DNA from: Larix kaempferi
Taxonomy: Eukaryota > Streptophyta > Pinopsida > Pinales > Pinaceae
Length of the DNA stretch: 64,000 bases
NCBI GenBank assembly: GCA_027924585.1
Contig: BSBM01000386.1
Coordinates: 3,682,001 to 3,746,000 of the forward strand
Reading direction: 5' to 3'
Shown: piece by piece, positions 1 to 9,544 of the stretch
How the letters are laid out: every line of letters starts with the position of its first letter
How positions within the stretch are numbered: position 1 is the first letter of the stretch
Position numbers and translations under genes: made by a program
Notes under the pieces: generated by a model
What the model was told of the DNA's origin: nothing
Databases searched by the model: none
What the model saw: the letters and a program-made list of their open reading frames with translations, nothing else

Positions 1-916
1 TGATTCTCCATCAAGGTTTTGAATTCCTTGAACTTATCAAACACCTCATCTTTGTTCTTCAAGAAGTATACCCAAGTTTTCCTGGAGAAGTCATCAATAA
101 ATGAGACATAGTAAACATACCCACTCAGACAACTGGATGACATAGGACCACATACATCTGAGTGGATGATGTCCAGGATGTCTTTATCCTTGCTTTCACT
201 GCTTGGGAAATCCTTCTTAATGTTCTTACCTTTTGCACATCCTTTGCAAACACCTTCATGTTTGGTCTTGATTTCAGGAAGACCCTCTATAGCCTTGCTT
301 GCAATTGGAAGTGCCCTATAGTGCATATGAGCAAGTATTCTATGCCAAAGTTCACTTGGCTCCATGGATTCATGTACCATGGCATGTTCAGGTTGTCCCT
401 TCAATTTATACAACCCTCCCTCTTGCTCTCCAATCACTACTGCATCATCTATGTTCTTTCCCTTTTGCCACATTAGGACTTGGCCATCCACAAATGCAAC
501 CCTCATACCTTTTGCATCCAATGCAGAGATGGAGAGTATGTTCTTCTTGAGCCCAGGTACATAAAGGACTTCTTTCATCTTCAAAGATTTTCCAGAATCT
601 AGGTTGTAGGAGGCTTCACCACTTCCTTTGATTGGGTATTGATAATCATCCCCAAGTTTCACCTTATGGGGTGATTCATGTTTAGATAGATTCAAAAAAG
701 ATTCCTTAAACCCAATCTTGTGTTTGGAAGCCCCACTGTCAATCAACCAATCATTACAACTATGGGAGATAGTACCTGTGAGAGTAGAAATTAGAACATA
801 TTCTTCTTCACTCGATGAGTCATCATCACTATCACTCTTTGCCCTAGCCTTCTTCTTTGGGGGTTCATCATCTTCGGCAGCATGAGCATGATATCTTATT
901 TTGTTATTCTTCTTCT
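1..916 (-). pseudogene. C1 pol, first part: protease, GAG-pre-integrase, start of integrase
   Basis: Read on the minus strand from 916 to 1, the frame is open to the window edge. It continues the gag frame across the N1 insertion. In order it shows a Lys-rich linker, an aspartic protease with DSGASKH, a conserved protease tail (VPGLKKN), an integrase zinc-binding domain with the full HHCC set (LWHRILAHMH then CKGCAKGK), and the first integrase Asp in HSDVCGP. The sequence ends soon after DDFSRKTWVYF, so the other two catalytic acids cannot be seen. The matching domain of C2 has lost one of these zinc ligands, so C1 is better preserved here. It is called a pseudogene because gag carries a stop and N1 splits the gene. 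Confidence 0.9.
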
Positions 917-1521
917 TGTTGAGATATTGTAACTTCAAAGAATATTATATTTGTACTTTATTATTCCGGAGATGTTTCATTCCTCCGTGAAGATCTTATT
1001 GTATATTCGGAGATGTTTATTCCTCCGTCGGAATGTGGTAACTTGGGTTATTAGACTTCCCTAGTGGGGGTCAGCCCTGTATGTGTTATGTGGGTCAAAG
1101 GGTTATTAGACCACCCTAGAGGGGTCGGCCCAGTCAGTTGTAATGGGGTATTTAACCCAATGGTTAAATACGAGCCTACATGTCTTGTGTAAAAGAAAAG
1201 TCGGAGTAGTGTATAAATAGAGGAGGTGTGTTCCTCATTTGATATACACTCACTCACTTGAGAGAGGCGCACTTGTGGAGGAGAGGTCTGCTATGGTGGA
1301 GGAGGAGATCATGTCTTTGGTTTGCATCTTTGTATATTGTTGGTCATCTATATTGAGGAAGATTTGCTGGGTTTTCTACCCCATGAGGGTTTCCCAGGAT
1401 AAATCTGTGTCTCTTGTGTTTATGCTATGCTTGTTGTTTCTTCAGTGATCCTGTATATGCTATTATTGTGAAATGGAATGTAATTCTGCTATTTTCTGTC
1501 TTAGCATATTGAATTTTAACA
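917..1521 (+). repeat. N1 5' LTR
   Basis: It starts TGTTGAGATATT and ends TTTTAACA. The TATA box TATAAATAG is at 1212-1220. A hairpin-forming stretch at 1215-1240 overlaps it, as in the other copia LTRs here. Confidence 0.95.
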
Positions 1522-1533
1522 TGGTATCAGAGC
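1522..1533 (+). other. N1 primer binding site
   Basis: TGGTATCAGAGC directly after the LTR matches the 3' end of plant initiator tRNA-Met, the usual Ty1/copia primer. Confidence 0.95.
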
Positions 1534-1859
1534 TAACCTGAAGGAAGGAAATGTATGGAACTTACGACACTTGCTTCTCTTGCGACAATTTGAAGGTTAG
1601 GGTTTTATATAGCAAAAAATTGTCATCGTGGAACTTTCTCTATAAATCCATTTATGTGAAGTTTTAGGATCTGAAAAGTTTACAGGTCATAGATAACATC
1701 CCCAGGTACCTTGTGTCCAAAGGGAACCCTCAGATTCGTTGTACTTTGTGAGTTATAATCAGTACAATTTAGGGTTTCTGCCTCTTCCAGATCTCAGTCA
1801 AAATCAGGTGACCTAGGAAAAAAGGTCATAACTTGGGCTAGGAATCTCCAAATGAAATT

Positions 1860-2235
1860 TAGTAAAAAGGGACAGGTAGTAGATAGACTTTACTATCTCA
1901 AGAAACTTTTGAAGAGGCCGAAACTGAACCAGTGACACGTGGCATGCCGTACAATTTTGCTCTCCTGTTTTATCCCATAAACACGTCACATTGCGACACT
2001 TGGCATAACTCTCTCTCAGAGAGTCCAATTGAGGTCAGAACCATTAGGATGGAAATATAACAGGGCGAGCTATCTTATGAAAAGTTTTCAGATTCCGAAG
2101 TGCAAACAGTGACACGTGGCACACCATACAATTTCGCTCTCATGTTTTATACCATAAACAGGTCACGTTGCGACACTTGGCATAACTCTCTCTCAGAGAG
2201 TCCAATCGAGGTCAGACTTGTCAGGATGGAAAGAT
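1860..2235 (+). repeat. Two-copy tandem duplication (period 177) in N1 leader
   Basis: Two imperfect copies share GTGACACGTGGCA, a GCGACACTTGGCATAAC stretch and CTCTCTCAGAGAG. Each holds one ACACGTGGC word (1935-1943 and 2112-2120), which matches the plant G-box/ABRE core. No ORF is supported. A second, looser duplication of about 150 bp follows at roughly 2385-2690 and resembles the C2 leader. Confidence 0.8.
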
Positions 2236-2939
2236 AACAGGTCAGGATATCTCAGGAAGAATTTTCAGACCCTGTGGATCGAAAAATTCAGAGTTACAGC
2301 AGAAACAACCAAGTACATATTTCTGTTAAAACATAATTATTTTTTGAGCACATTCATTCATGGCTTCCGGAATTTAGGGTTTCGGAGAAAGTTGGAATTT
2401 TTGGAATCGGATTCCACGGCTGAATGCTACTCAGGAAAATAAAAATTTAGAGACCAAGATTGAATTTTTTGGTTGAGTAGAAGACCGGGCTTGATCAAAC
2501 CCTAGTTTGGGTTTTGATCAGAAAGATGGAAAATTAGGGCTTCAGCAAAAGTTGGAATTTTTGAAGTCTGTAACCACGGCTGGAAGCTCCTCAGAAAAAT
2601 AAGAGTTTAGAGCCTTGGATCGAACCTTTTGATTGGACAGAAGGGTGGGCTTCATCAAACCCTAGTTCGGGTTCCTGTTTAGAAGATCCAGAAGTTTCGA
2701 AGGCAATTTTGAGGGGTCAAAATTTTGGAGATTTCAAAATTGAAGTATGCTAGTTTGATCAGCTCAGCAAGACACATCCTTCCATCCACTCAGAAGTATG
2801 AAAGTCAAAGATTGAATTTTTAGGGTTTCTATAGAAAACCCTAATCAAGCTCCAGATCAAGTTTCAGGGGGAGTTGAGGCTAAGGCCTTACATAAGAAGA
2901 CTACAAGAAGTCTTGACAGTATGACTTAAGGAGGTTCAG

Positions 2940-4147
2940 GTATGTCTTGAAATCTGATTCTTGATTAAGTTCATAATGTGTTTGTCTTCATGTTATTTAT
3001 TAATACAATCTTGATTAATGTTAGAATTGTCTTATCACCCTAGCAACAGTATGAATGCATGCGAATGATCGAAGACATTCATTGATTAGGGCTATATGAT
3101 TGTACTTATGCATTATGGTGTTGTGTGAGGTTGATGTTGTCTGCTAACAAGATACATGTACATCACAAAAGACAAATCAAGTTCCATGACCATGACAACA
3201 TGAAGACAAAGACTCATCCACTTACGAGGTATGTATGACTTTGTTATATTATGTTTAACCTATGAGACATGCAGGTTCTAGCTCAGGATCTCTAAATCAT
3301 TAAAGAGATTGTTTAGGTATGTTGTACATAACTATGCAGGTATACTAATCCAGGTATGTTTTCCTATGTCATGTTAGAATCTTACCTTGTGTTAGGATCC
3401 CTTATATAAGTATACTTGGTATGATTGGTTATGCTTATTCATAAAGTTAGTAATCAAGGGTTTGTGCATATTATGTCTCTTATCTTGGTTGATGATTTAA
3501 CTAACTAGATCAAACAAGAATATGCATGAGTAAAAGAAGACTTCCTTGAAACCCTGAATACTAATGATCATGACTATACATATTCAAGATTATTTAGAAT
3601 TAGAATGTCTTGATAATATTGAGAATATACTAATGAATGTATGTTTGTGTATGAGATCATGAGAATGACACTAGTGCACACTTGAGCATGCACAGTGGTA
3701 CAGAATGAATAGAAGTTCAGAAGACATACAGAAGATCAAGCGGAAGGCAACCACACAAACATAAAAGATAAGTATTTGAGTTGTTCTTAGAAATAGTAAA
3801 TGATATTGCTTGTATGCATATTTGTATTCCTAGAATATATCATGCTACTAATATGCATATGATTGGTAAGTTGGACAAACATTCCATTGTTGCTTGTCTA
3901 GAATGAAACCTCTTTGCTGACATGGTGAGAGCTGTGCACACTCTCGATAGTATGTTCTGGTAGAGATGGAAGGCATCTAGATAGCCACTGTATGCATACA
4001 GGATATGGGAAATAGTTGTGCCAAAGTATTGGTCAAAATAGTTGCATAACTATGTAAATGATATCTGTATGCATAATAGGTTATCATGTCAATATGATTT
4101 GATGATTATGAAGTATTACTAATCATGTACTTAATTTTGATTTGTAG
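2940..4147 (+). other. N1 non-coding block replacing gag-protease-integrase
   Basis: After a short gag relic (about 2875-2930, EAKALHKK) there is about 1.2 kb of AT-rich sequence without a coherent ORF, then the RT relic. The block aligns with 20984-22312 of N2. Splice-like words recur at matching places: CAG/GTATGT at 2937-2945, CGAG/GTATGT at 3229, TATGCAG at 3268-3274, CCAG/GTATGT at 3354 and TTTGTAG at 4141-4147. The 3229-3274 interval is only 46 bp, too short for a normal plant intron. The 3354-4147 interval (794 bp) is a plausible length. Function unknown. Confidence 0.55.
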
Positions 4148-4219
4148 GAAAGATCATGATGAATGATGAACACTGAACAAGCGATGGATGTTCAATAAAA
4201 GATTTACAAATCAAATACA

Positions 4220-5345
4220 CTATAGAAGGCTTGTGGCTAGAAGATTCTCTTAGAAAGAGGAAGAGAATCATGATGAGATGTTTTTGCTCCAAGTGGCTAG
4301 ATAAGACCATTCTATTAATGGTGTAATTAAAGAAGAAGTGTGAATCAGGTTCTGTATGGGTTCCCAGGATCGATAATCAATTGATGAGCTTAATGATCAC
4401 CATGGGTGATGTGGATATCAACCTTTGCTACAAGGTTGAATATGGTTTCTATACATAGATGAAATGGATACAAGAAGGAACTCACCTCAAAGTTTGAATG
4501 ATGTTGAGGTTCATATCAGTAGACCCATCTAACGAGAGATGGCACAGATAGATGCCTGCATAAAAGAAAATGAAAGATCTTAGATTAATGTATTACTTCC
4601 TAGGTCTGGAAGTATGGAAAGGCTCAGAAGGAATCTTTCTCAACCAGGGAAAGTATGCCGAGAAATATTAAAAGGACTGGATATGTTGGAATGTCCACTC
4701 TCATGGATTCCAACTTGAAGCTGTTGGTGAATGAATCATCAGAGTTAGTGTATATAACTCTGTACAGACAAATTATTGGGTCATTGATGTATCTAATAAA
4801 TACTAGGTCAGATATATGCTTTGTTGTGAATACCTTGAGTTAGTATCTAGTGGAAACTAGATGTGTTCACCTATTAATTGCAAAGGATGTGACCAAGTAC
4901 CTAAAGGATACGATAGACTTTGATCTATGCTATTTTGGAGATCATGAATTCAGATGGCTACACAGATGTTGATTGAGTAGAAAGTGTATCAGACAAGTAG
5001 AGCACATCGAGAGGATGTTATTGTCTGGGATCAGCCATGATCTTGTGGTTTAGCAGCAAGCAGTCCAGTATGGCTCTTAGCACAAGCGGAATATATGGCT
5101 TCCTGCTTTGCTAGTTGTGAAGCAGTATGGCTACAGGATTGTTTGACTTAGACCCAACTGTGATACTATGTGACAAACAGAGTTGTATCAAGATGGCAGA
5201 GAATCTAGTGTTCCAAGATATGGTGCAGAAAGGAACTATAAAGTTCGAATTTGTAACAGGTTACCGATGTACTAACCAAACCTCTAACTTAAGTCAACAA
5301 GTTGCCGATGTACTAACCAAACCTCTACCTCAAGTAAAAGTTTGA
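4220..5345 (+). pseudogene. N1 pol relic: copia reverse transcriptase end and RNase H
   Basis: Fragments in several frames match the 3' half of copia pol. The RT thumb/connection words IGSLMYLINTRSDICF occur near 4780-4820. RNase H words near 5150-5345 include LCDKQSC (C2 has FCDNQSH) and two copies of VADVLTKPL-like sequence, an apparent local duplication around 5260-5330. The YVDD region is not recognisable, and many stops and frameshifts intervene. It cannot encode active enzyme. The closest relatives in this window are the N2 and C2 RT/RNase H. Confidence 0.85.
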
Positions 5346-5619
5346 AATTTTCCGAGACAAGCTTGGTGTAGTTCAAAAGGACTCTCCTTGAAAGGGGGAG
5401 TGATGTGGTCACTTATGATGAGATTTCCTGCATCGACAGAGAGGTCGATGATGTGGTTTCCTTTATTGGTGATTCCAATAGAGAGGTTAGTGTATGGTCC
5501 TTAGATAGGGTCTAATTTGACAATGGGATTGCATCATCCTTGAACATATGTTCTAAAAGGATCCGTAGACAGATGTCTCCGAGAAAGAAGAGGATTGTAT
5601 CATCCGTGGACGTTAGTCC

Positions 5620-5990
5620 TAAAGTGATCCGTAGACAAGATGTCTCCGAGAACAAAATCCTGAATGAACAGGTAAGGGGATTGGATCGTCCTCGGACTTT
5701 GGTCCTGTGAATTGAGCCGTAGACAAGATGTCTCCGAGAACAAAATCCTGAATGAACAGGTAAGGGGATTGGATCGTCCTCGGACTTTGGTCTTGTGAAT
5801 TGAGCCGTAGACAAGATGTCTCCGAGAATAAAATCCTGAATGAACAGGTAAGGGGATTGGATCGTCCTCGGACTTTGGTCCTATGAATTGAGCCGTAGAC
5901 AAGATGTCTCCGAGAATAAAATCCTGAATGAACAGGTAAGGGGATTGGATCGTCCTCGGACTTTGGTCCTGTGAATTGAGCCATAGACAT
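5620..5990 (+). repeat. 88-bp tandem repeat, about 4 copies (N1 3' region)
   Basis: TGTCTCCGAGAA recurs at 5641, 5729, 5817 and 5905, so the period is 88 bp. Copies are nearly identical. The period is not a multiple of three, and the long minus-strand ORFs here only reflect repetition. Confidence 0.93.
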
Positions 5991-6010
5991 GAGGTCTCCG
6001 AGAATTGAAT

Positions 6011-6300
6011 GATAGGACTGGATCATCCCTGGACTTCAGTTCAAAAGGTACATGATAGGACTGGATCGTCCTTGGACCTTGGTTCAAAAGGTACATGATA
6101 GGACTGGATCGTCCCTGGACCTCGGTTCAAAAGGTACATGATAGGGGATTGGATCATCCCTGGACTTCAGTCCTAAAGAGAGCCGTAGATGTATGTCTTC
6201 GAGAATGAAGTCCTTGGTGGACATGAGGGGATTGGATCATCCCTAGACTTCAGTCCTAAAGAGAGCTGTAGACATATGTCTTCGAGAATGAAGTCCTTAG
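6011..6300 (+). repeat. 43-bp (x3) then 83-bp (x2) tandem repeats
   Basis: GATAGGACTGGATC-like units start at 6011, 6054, 6097 and 6140 (period 43). A GGGGATTGGATCATCC unit then repeats at 6144 and 6227 (period 83). Both share the GGATCATCCNTGGAC core with the flanking arrays, so the arrays probably grew from one ancestral motif. Confidence 0.88.
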
Positions 6301-6309
6301 TGGATAGGT

Positions 6310-6565
6310 GTGTATTAAGTCATCCTTGGACATAGTCCTAAATGTACGGTTGAGGATTAAGTCATCCTTGGACGTGGTCCTAAATGTACGGTTGAGGATT
6401 AAGTCATCCTTGGACGTGGTCCTAAATGTACGGTTGAGGATTAAGTCATCCTTGGACGTGGTCCTAAATGTACGGTTGAGGATTAAGTCATCCTTGGACG
6501 TGGTCCTAAATGTACGGTTAAGGATTAAGTCATCCTTGGACATGGTCCTAAATGTACGGACGGGA
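6310..6565 (+). repeat. 42-bp tandem repeat, about 6 copies
   Basis: AAATGTACGG recurs every 42 bp from 6340. As 42 is a multiple of three, both strands stay open (KSSLDVVLNVRLRI on plus). There is no start context, homology or codon signal that would make this a gene. Confidence 0.92.
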
Positions 6566-6727
6566 TTGCATCGTCCCTAGACATGAGACTTGTCTTAAAG
6601 TGATAAGGACTGATCATCCTGGAACTTGATCTGGATTGTATCATCCATGGACCTATGTCCTAAAGAGAGCGGGATTGATCATCCTGTAATATGATCACGT
6701 GTGTTGCAGGGTATGATTCTATGTATT

Positions 6728-6975
6728 GATGATAGATGTATTAGTGAGAATACATGCTTTTGATGATAGATGTATTAGTGAGAATACATGCTTTTGGTGA
6801 TAGATGTATTAGTGAGAATACATGCTTTTGATGATAGATGTATTAAGTGAGAATACATGCTTTTGATGACAGATGTATTATTGAGAATACATGCTTTTGA
6901 TGATAGATGTATTAGCGATAATACATGCTTTTGATAATAGATGTATTAGTAAGAATACATGTTTTGATGATAAAT
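6728..6975 (+). repeat. About 34-bp tandem repeat, 7 copies
   Basis: Units of the form GATGATAGATGTATTAGTGA plus GAATACATGCTTTT follow one another from 6728 with small length changes. There are no spacers, so this is a minisatellite and not a CRISPR array. Confidence 0.9.
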
Positions 6976-6997
6976 GTATTGGTGAGGATACTAATAC

Positions 6998-7350
6998 AGA
7001 TGATCCAGATGCTGTAGATCGAAATGATCCAGATGCTGTAGATCGAGATGATCCAGATATTGTAGATCGAGATGATCCAAATGCTGTAGATCGAGATGAT
7101 CCAGATGCTGTAGATCGTGATGATCCAGATGCTGTAGATCGAGATGATCCAGATATTGTAGATCGAGATGATCCAAATACTGTAGATCGAGATGATCCAT
7201 ATGCTATAGATCATGATGATCCAGATGCTGTAGATCGAGATGATCCAGATGCTGTAGATAGATATGATCTCGATGCTGATGATCGTGTGATGATGATGCT
7301 GATGATCATGTGATGATGATGCTGATGATCGTGTGATGACGATGCTGACG
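6998..7350 (+). repeat. 24-bp tandem repeat (DDPDAVDR) plus GATGATCGTG repeats
   Basis: About eleven 24-bp units (GATGATCCAGATGCTGTAGA plus TCGA) cover 7000-7270. A looser GATGCTGATGATCGTGTGAT array follows to about 7350. The plus frame reads repeated DDPDAVDR and the minus frame reads hydrophobic repeats. It lies between the pol relic and the PPT and shows no sign of being a gene. Confidence 0.9.
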
Positions 7351-7570
7351 ATCGTGAGGATTCAGATATTGATGTTTCTGTAGCTGTTTGAGTGCTACAG
7401 AAGATAAAGACTCACTACTAAAGATGTTGATGTTCCAGTATTGAAGATATTCCAGTAACTGCTTGAGTTACTGATGATGTTGAGAAAGCTTCCAATGATT
7501 TATAGATGTATCATGTATGATGTTGATGACTCCTTGCTCATGCAGATGCTGTTATAATATCCTTCTCGTT

Positions 7571-7579
7571 AACGGGGAG
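7571..7579 (+). other. N1 polypurine tract
   Basis: AACGGGGAG lies directly before the 3' LTR, where second-strand priming occurs. Confidence 0.85.
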
Positions 7580-8184
7580 TGTTGAGATATTGTAACTTCA
7601 AAGAATATTATATTTGTACTTTATTATTCCGGAGATGTTTCATTTCTCCGTGAAGATCTTATTGTATATTCGGAGATGTTTATTCCTTTGTCGGAATGTG
7701 GTAACTTGGGTTATTAGACTTCCCTAGTGGGGGTCGGCCCTGTATGTGTTATGTGGGTCAAAGGGTTATTAGACCACCCTAGAGGGGTCGGCCCAGTCAG
7801 TTGTAATGGGGTATTTAACCCAATGGTTAAATACGAGCCTACATGTCTTGTGTAAAAGAAAAGTCGGAGTAGTGTATAAATAGAGGAGGTATGTTCCTCA
7901 TTTGATATACACTCACTCACTTAAGAGAGGCGCACTTGTGGAGGAGAGGTCTGCTATGGTGGAGGAGGAGATCATGTCCTTGGTTTGCATCTTTGTATAT
8001 TGCTGGTCATCTATATTGAGGAAGCTTTGCTAGGTTTTCTACCCCATGAGGGTTTCCCAGGATAAATCTGTGTCTCTTGTGTTTATGCTATGCTTGTTGT
8101 TTCTTCAGTGATCCTATATATGCTATTATTGTGAAATGGAATGTAATGCTGCTATTTTCTGTCTTAGCATATTGAATTTTAACA
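7580..8184 (+). repeat. N1 3' LTR
   Basis: 605 bp, the same length as the 5' LTR, with about 12 differences. TATAAATAG starts at 7875 and the associated hairpin is at 7878-7903. CTTCT follows it. Confidence 0.95.
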
Positions 8185-8189
8185 CTTCT

Positions 8190-8970
8190 TCTTATTGAAG
8201 TTGTTGTTGTTGTCTTTCTTCTTCTTGGGACAATCTGAAGCAAAGTGTCCCTTCTCATTGAAATTGAAGCATCTGAGATCTTTCTTATCTTTATGATAAT
8301 GGTGGTGTGAGGATATCATGTTATGAGATGATTCCTTCTTGGACTTGCCTTTCCTGGCATGTGCTGTGAGAGCTTGATCTTCATTTCCCATCTTTTCTTC
8401 TCAGGCCACAAGCCTAGCTTCTTCTTGAGAGCATTCTTCCTGCAATATGTTGAAGGAGATCAACTTCTTCCTTGCACAAATTCCTTGAATAAAGGAATCC
8501 CATGACCTGAGTAGGCCATTTAGAGTGGTCATCACCACTTCACCATTCTCCACCATTTCATCCACTGCTTCTAGTTGTTCCTTGATCTGGGAGACCCTTG
8601 AAAAATAAGATTGAATGGTTTCTCCATTCTGAAACTTTACTCCTTTCAATTGGTTCCGTAAGGTCATCTTCCGATTTATGTTCTTCCCTTCAAATAGCTT
8701 GGTCAAAGAGTCAAACATCTCCTTGGGTGTCTTTAGAGAAGACACATGGGGTATGAGATGGTCTTTGATAGAATCAACAATGATTCTCTTTGCCTTGACC
8801 AAGTTCTTCTTATGCAATACCTTAGCCTCTTCATCCTCTGGGATAGGGATGTCTTCTTTTACATATGAGTCCAACTCATTCTCTTCCAGGATTAACCCAA
8901 TCCTATACTTCCAAGATCGGAAGTTATCAGCTCCTTCAAGCTTATCCTCAAGCTTGGTGTGGTGAGACAT
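8190..8970 (-). pseudogene. C1 gag (copia nucleocapsid/capsid), one stop
   Basis: The start is placed at the ATG at 8970 (MSHHTKLEDKLEG), matching the gag start of C2. The capsid part follows the UBN2-type copia gag pattern (FRSWKYRIGLILEENELDSY, then LKTPKEMFDSLTKLFEGKN). At 8401-8403 a TGA replaces a CGA present in C2, a C-to-T change at a CpG. The nucleocapsid knuckle reads CFNFNEKGHFASDC, so its second Cys is Phe. C2 keeps the Cys. A Lys/Asn tail follows, and N1 then interrupts the frame at 8184/8185, which resumes at 916. Not functional as it stands. Confidence 0.9.
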
Positions 8971-9532
8971 CTTAAAGATTACTTCAAATGGAAATAGAAA
9001 AGATTTAGGTCTTACCACTTGAAATGCTGAAAACTGGATCTGGTCCCGGATTAGGGTTTGTCGGAAAAACCCTAAAAATTCAAAATGTGAATTTCAATTT
9101 TCTAAAAGGATAGAAAGATGCGCCTTGATGAGCTGATCAGCCTGGTGTATTCAGAATTTGAGATCAGCAAAGCTTTACCCTTCAGATTTTCCTTTCTGTC
9201 CTCCCGGGTTCACTAGGGAGAGCCCTGAATTAGGGTTTGAGTTTCCTGGATATCTACCCAGCCAAAAATCTCGATCCAAAGCTCTAAACTTTGATTTTTG
9301 CAAGGCGCTTCCAGCTATGTCTTCAAATTTCATAAATTCCTATTTTTGTGGAAACCCTAATTTTTAGGGCCAAATATGAAAATGCTCATAATTGAATTCT
9401 GATTTGACAGATAGATTCTCCTTGATGAGTAGAGTCAATCTACTATACTGCTTTTCCAAAACCTGTGGAAAGAAACCCAATAAACAAGAAACTCAAGTTT
9501 CCGTCACTGCAAAATGTCTTCTTCTCAGGTTA

Positions 9533-9544
9533 GCTCTGATACCA
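9533..9544 (-). other. C1 primer binding site
   Basis: The minus strand reads TGGTATCAGAGC directly after the LTR end, an initiator tRNA-Met site. Confidence 0.93.

Larger units (their letters stand above)
917..8184 (+). mobile_element. N1: non-autonomous Ty1/copia LTR retrotransposon
   Basis: This is a complete insertion of 7268 bp with two 605-bp LTRs (917-1521, 7580-8184). The termini are TG..CA and the target duplication is CTTCT (912-916 and 8185-8189). The PBS is canonical for initiator tRNA-Met, and there is a purine-rich PPT. The inside has no usable gag, protease or integrase, only a short gag scrap near 2875 and a wrecked RT/RNase H at 4220-5345. The LTRs differ at about 12 sites (2%), mostly transitions. 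The enzyme genes are far more decayed than the LTRs, so it probably moved using proteins made elsewhere. Confidence 0.92.

Noticed and set aside
364-564. Plus-strand ORFs at 162-564 and similar ones at 36543-36889 (minus)
   Set aside because: They are antisense shadows of copia pol; the same shadow appears in both C1 and C2 because the pol DNA is homologous.
2940-4147. A captured host gene with named function
   Set aside because: No coherent protein can be read from the supposed exons in either N1 or N2, so only splice-like words support it; kept as a low-confidence finding.
5512-6096. Several overlapping minus-strand ORFs of 70-135 codons
   Set aside because: They arise from an 88-bp tandem repeat read in successive frames, with no family similarity.
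6256-6580. ORFs on both strands over the same stretch
   Set aside because: A 42-bp repeat unit is a multiple of three and keeps all frames without stops open; not evidence of a gene.
6728-6975. Regular 34-bp repeats resembling a CRISPR array
   Set aside because: Units are directly adjacent with no variable spacers, and the setting is a plant retrotransposon.
912-8189. Shared CTTCT target duplication of N1 and G2 as a sign of target preference
   Set aside because: Two five-base matches among six dated insertions, with other insertions using unrelated sites, is not enough.
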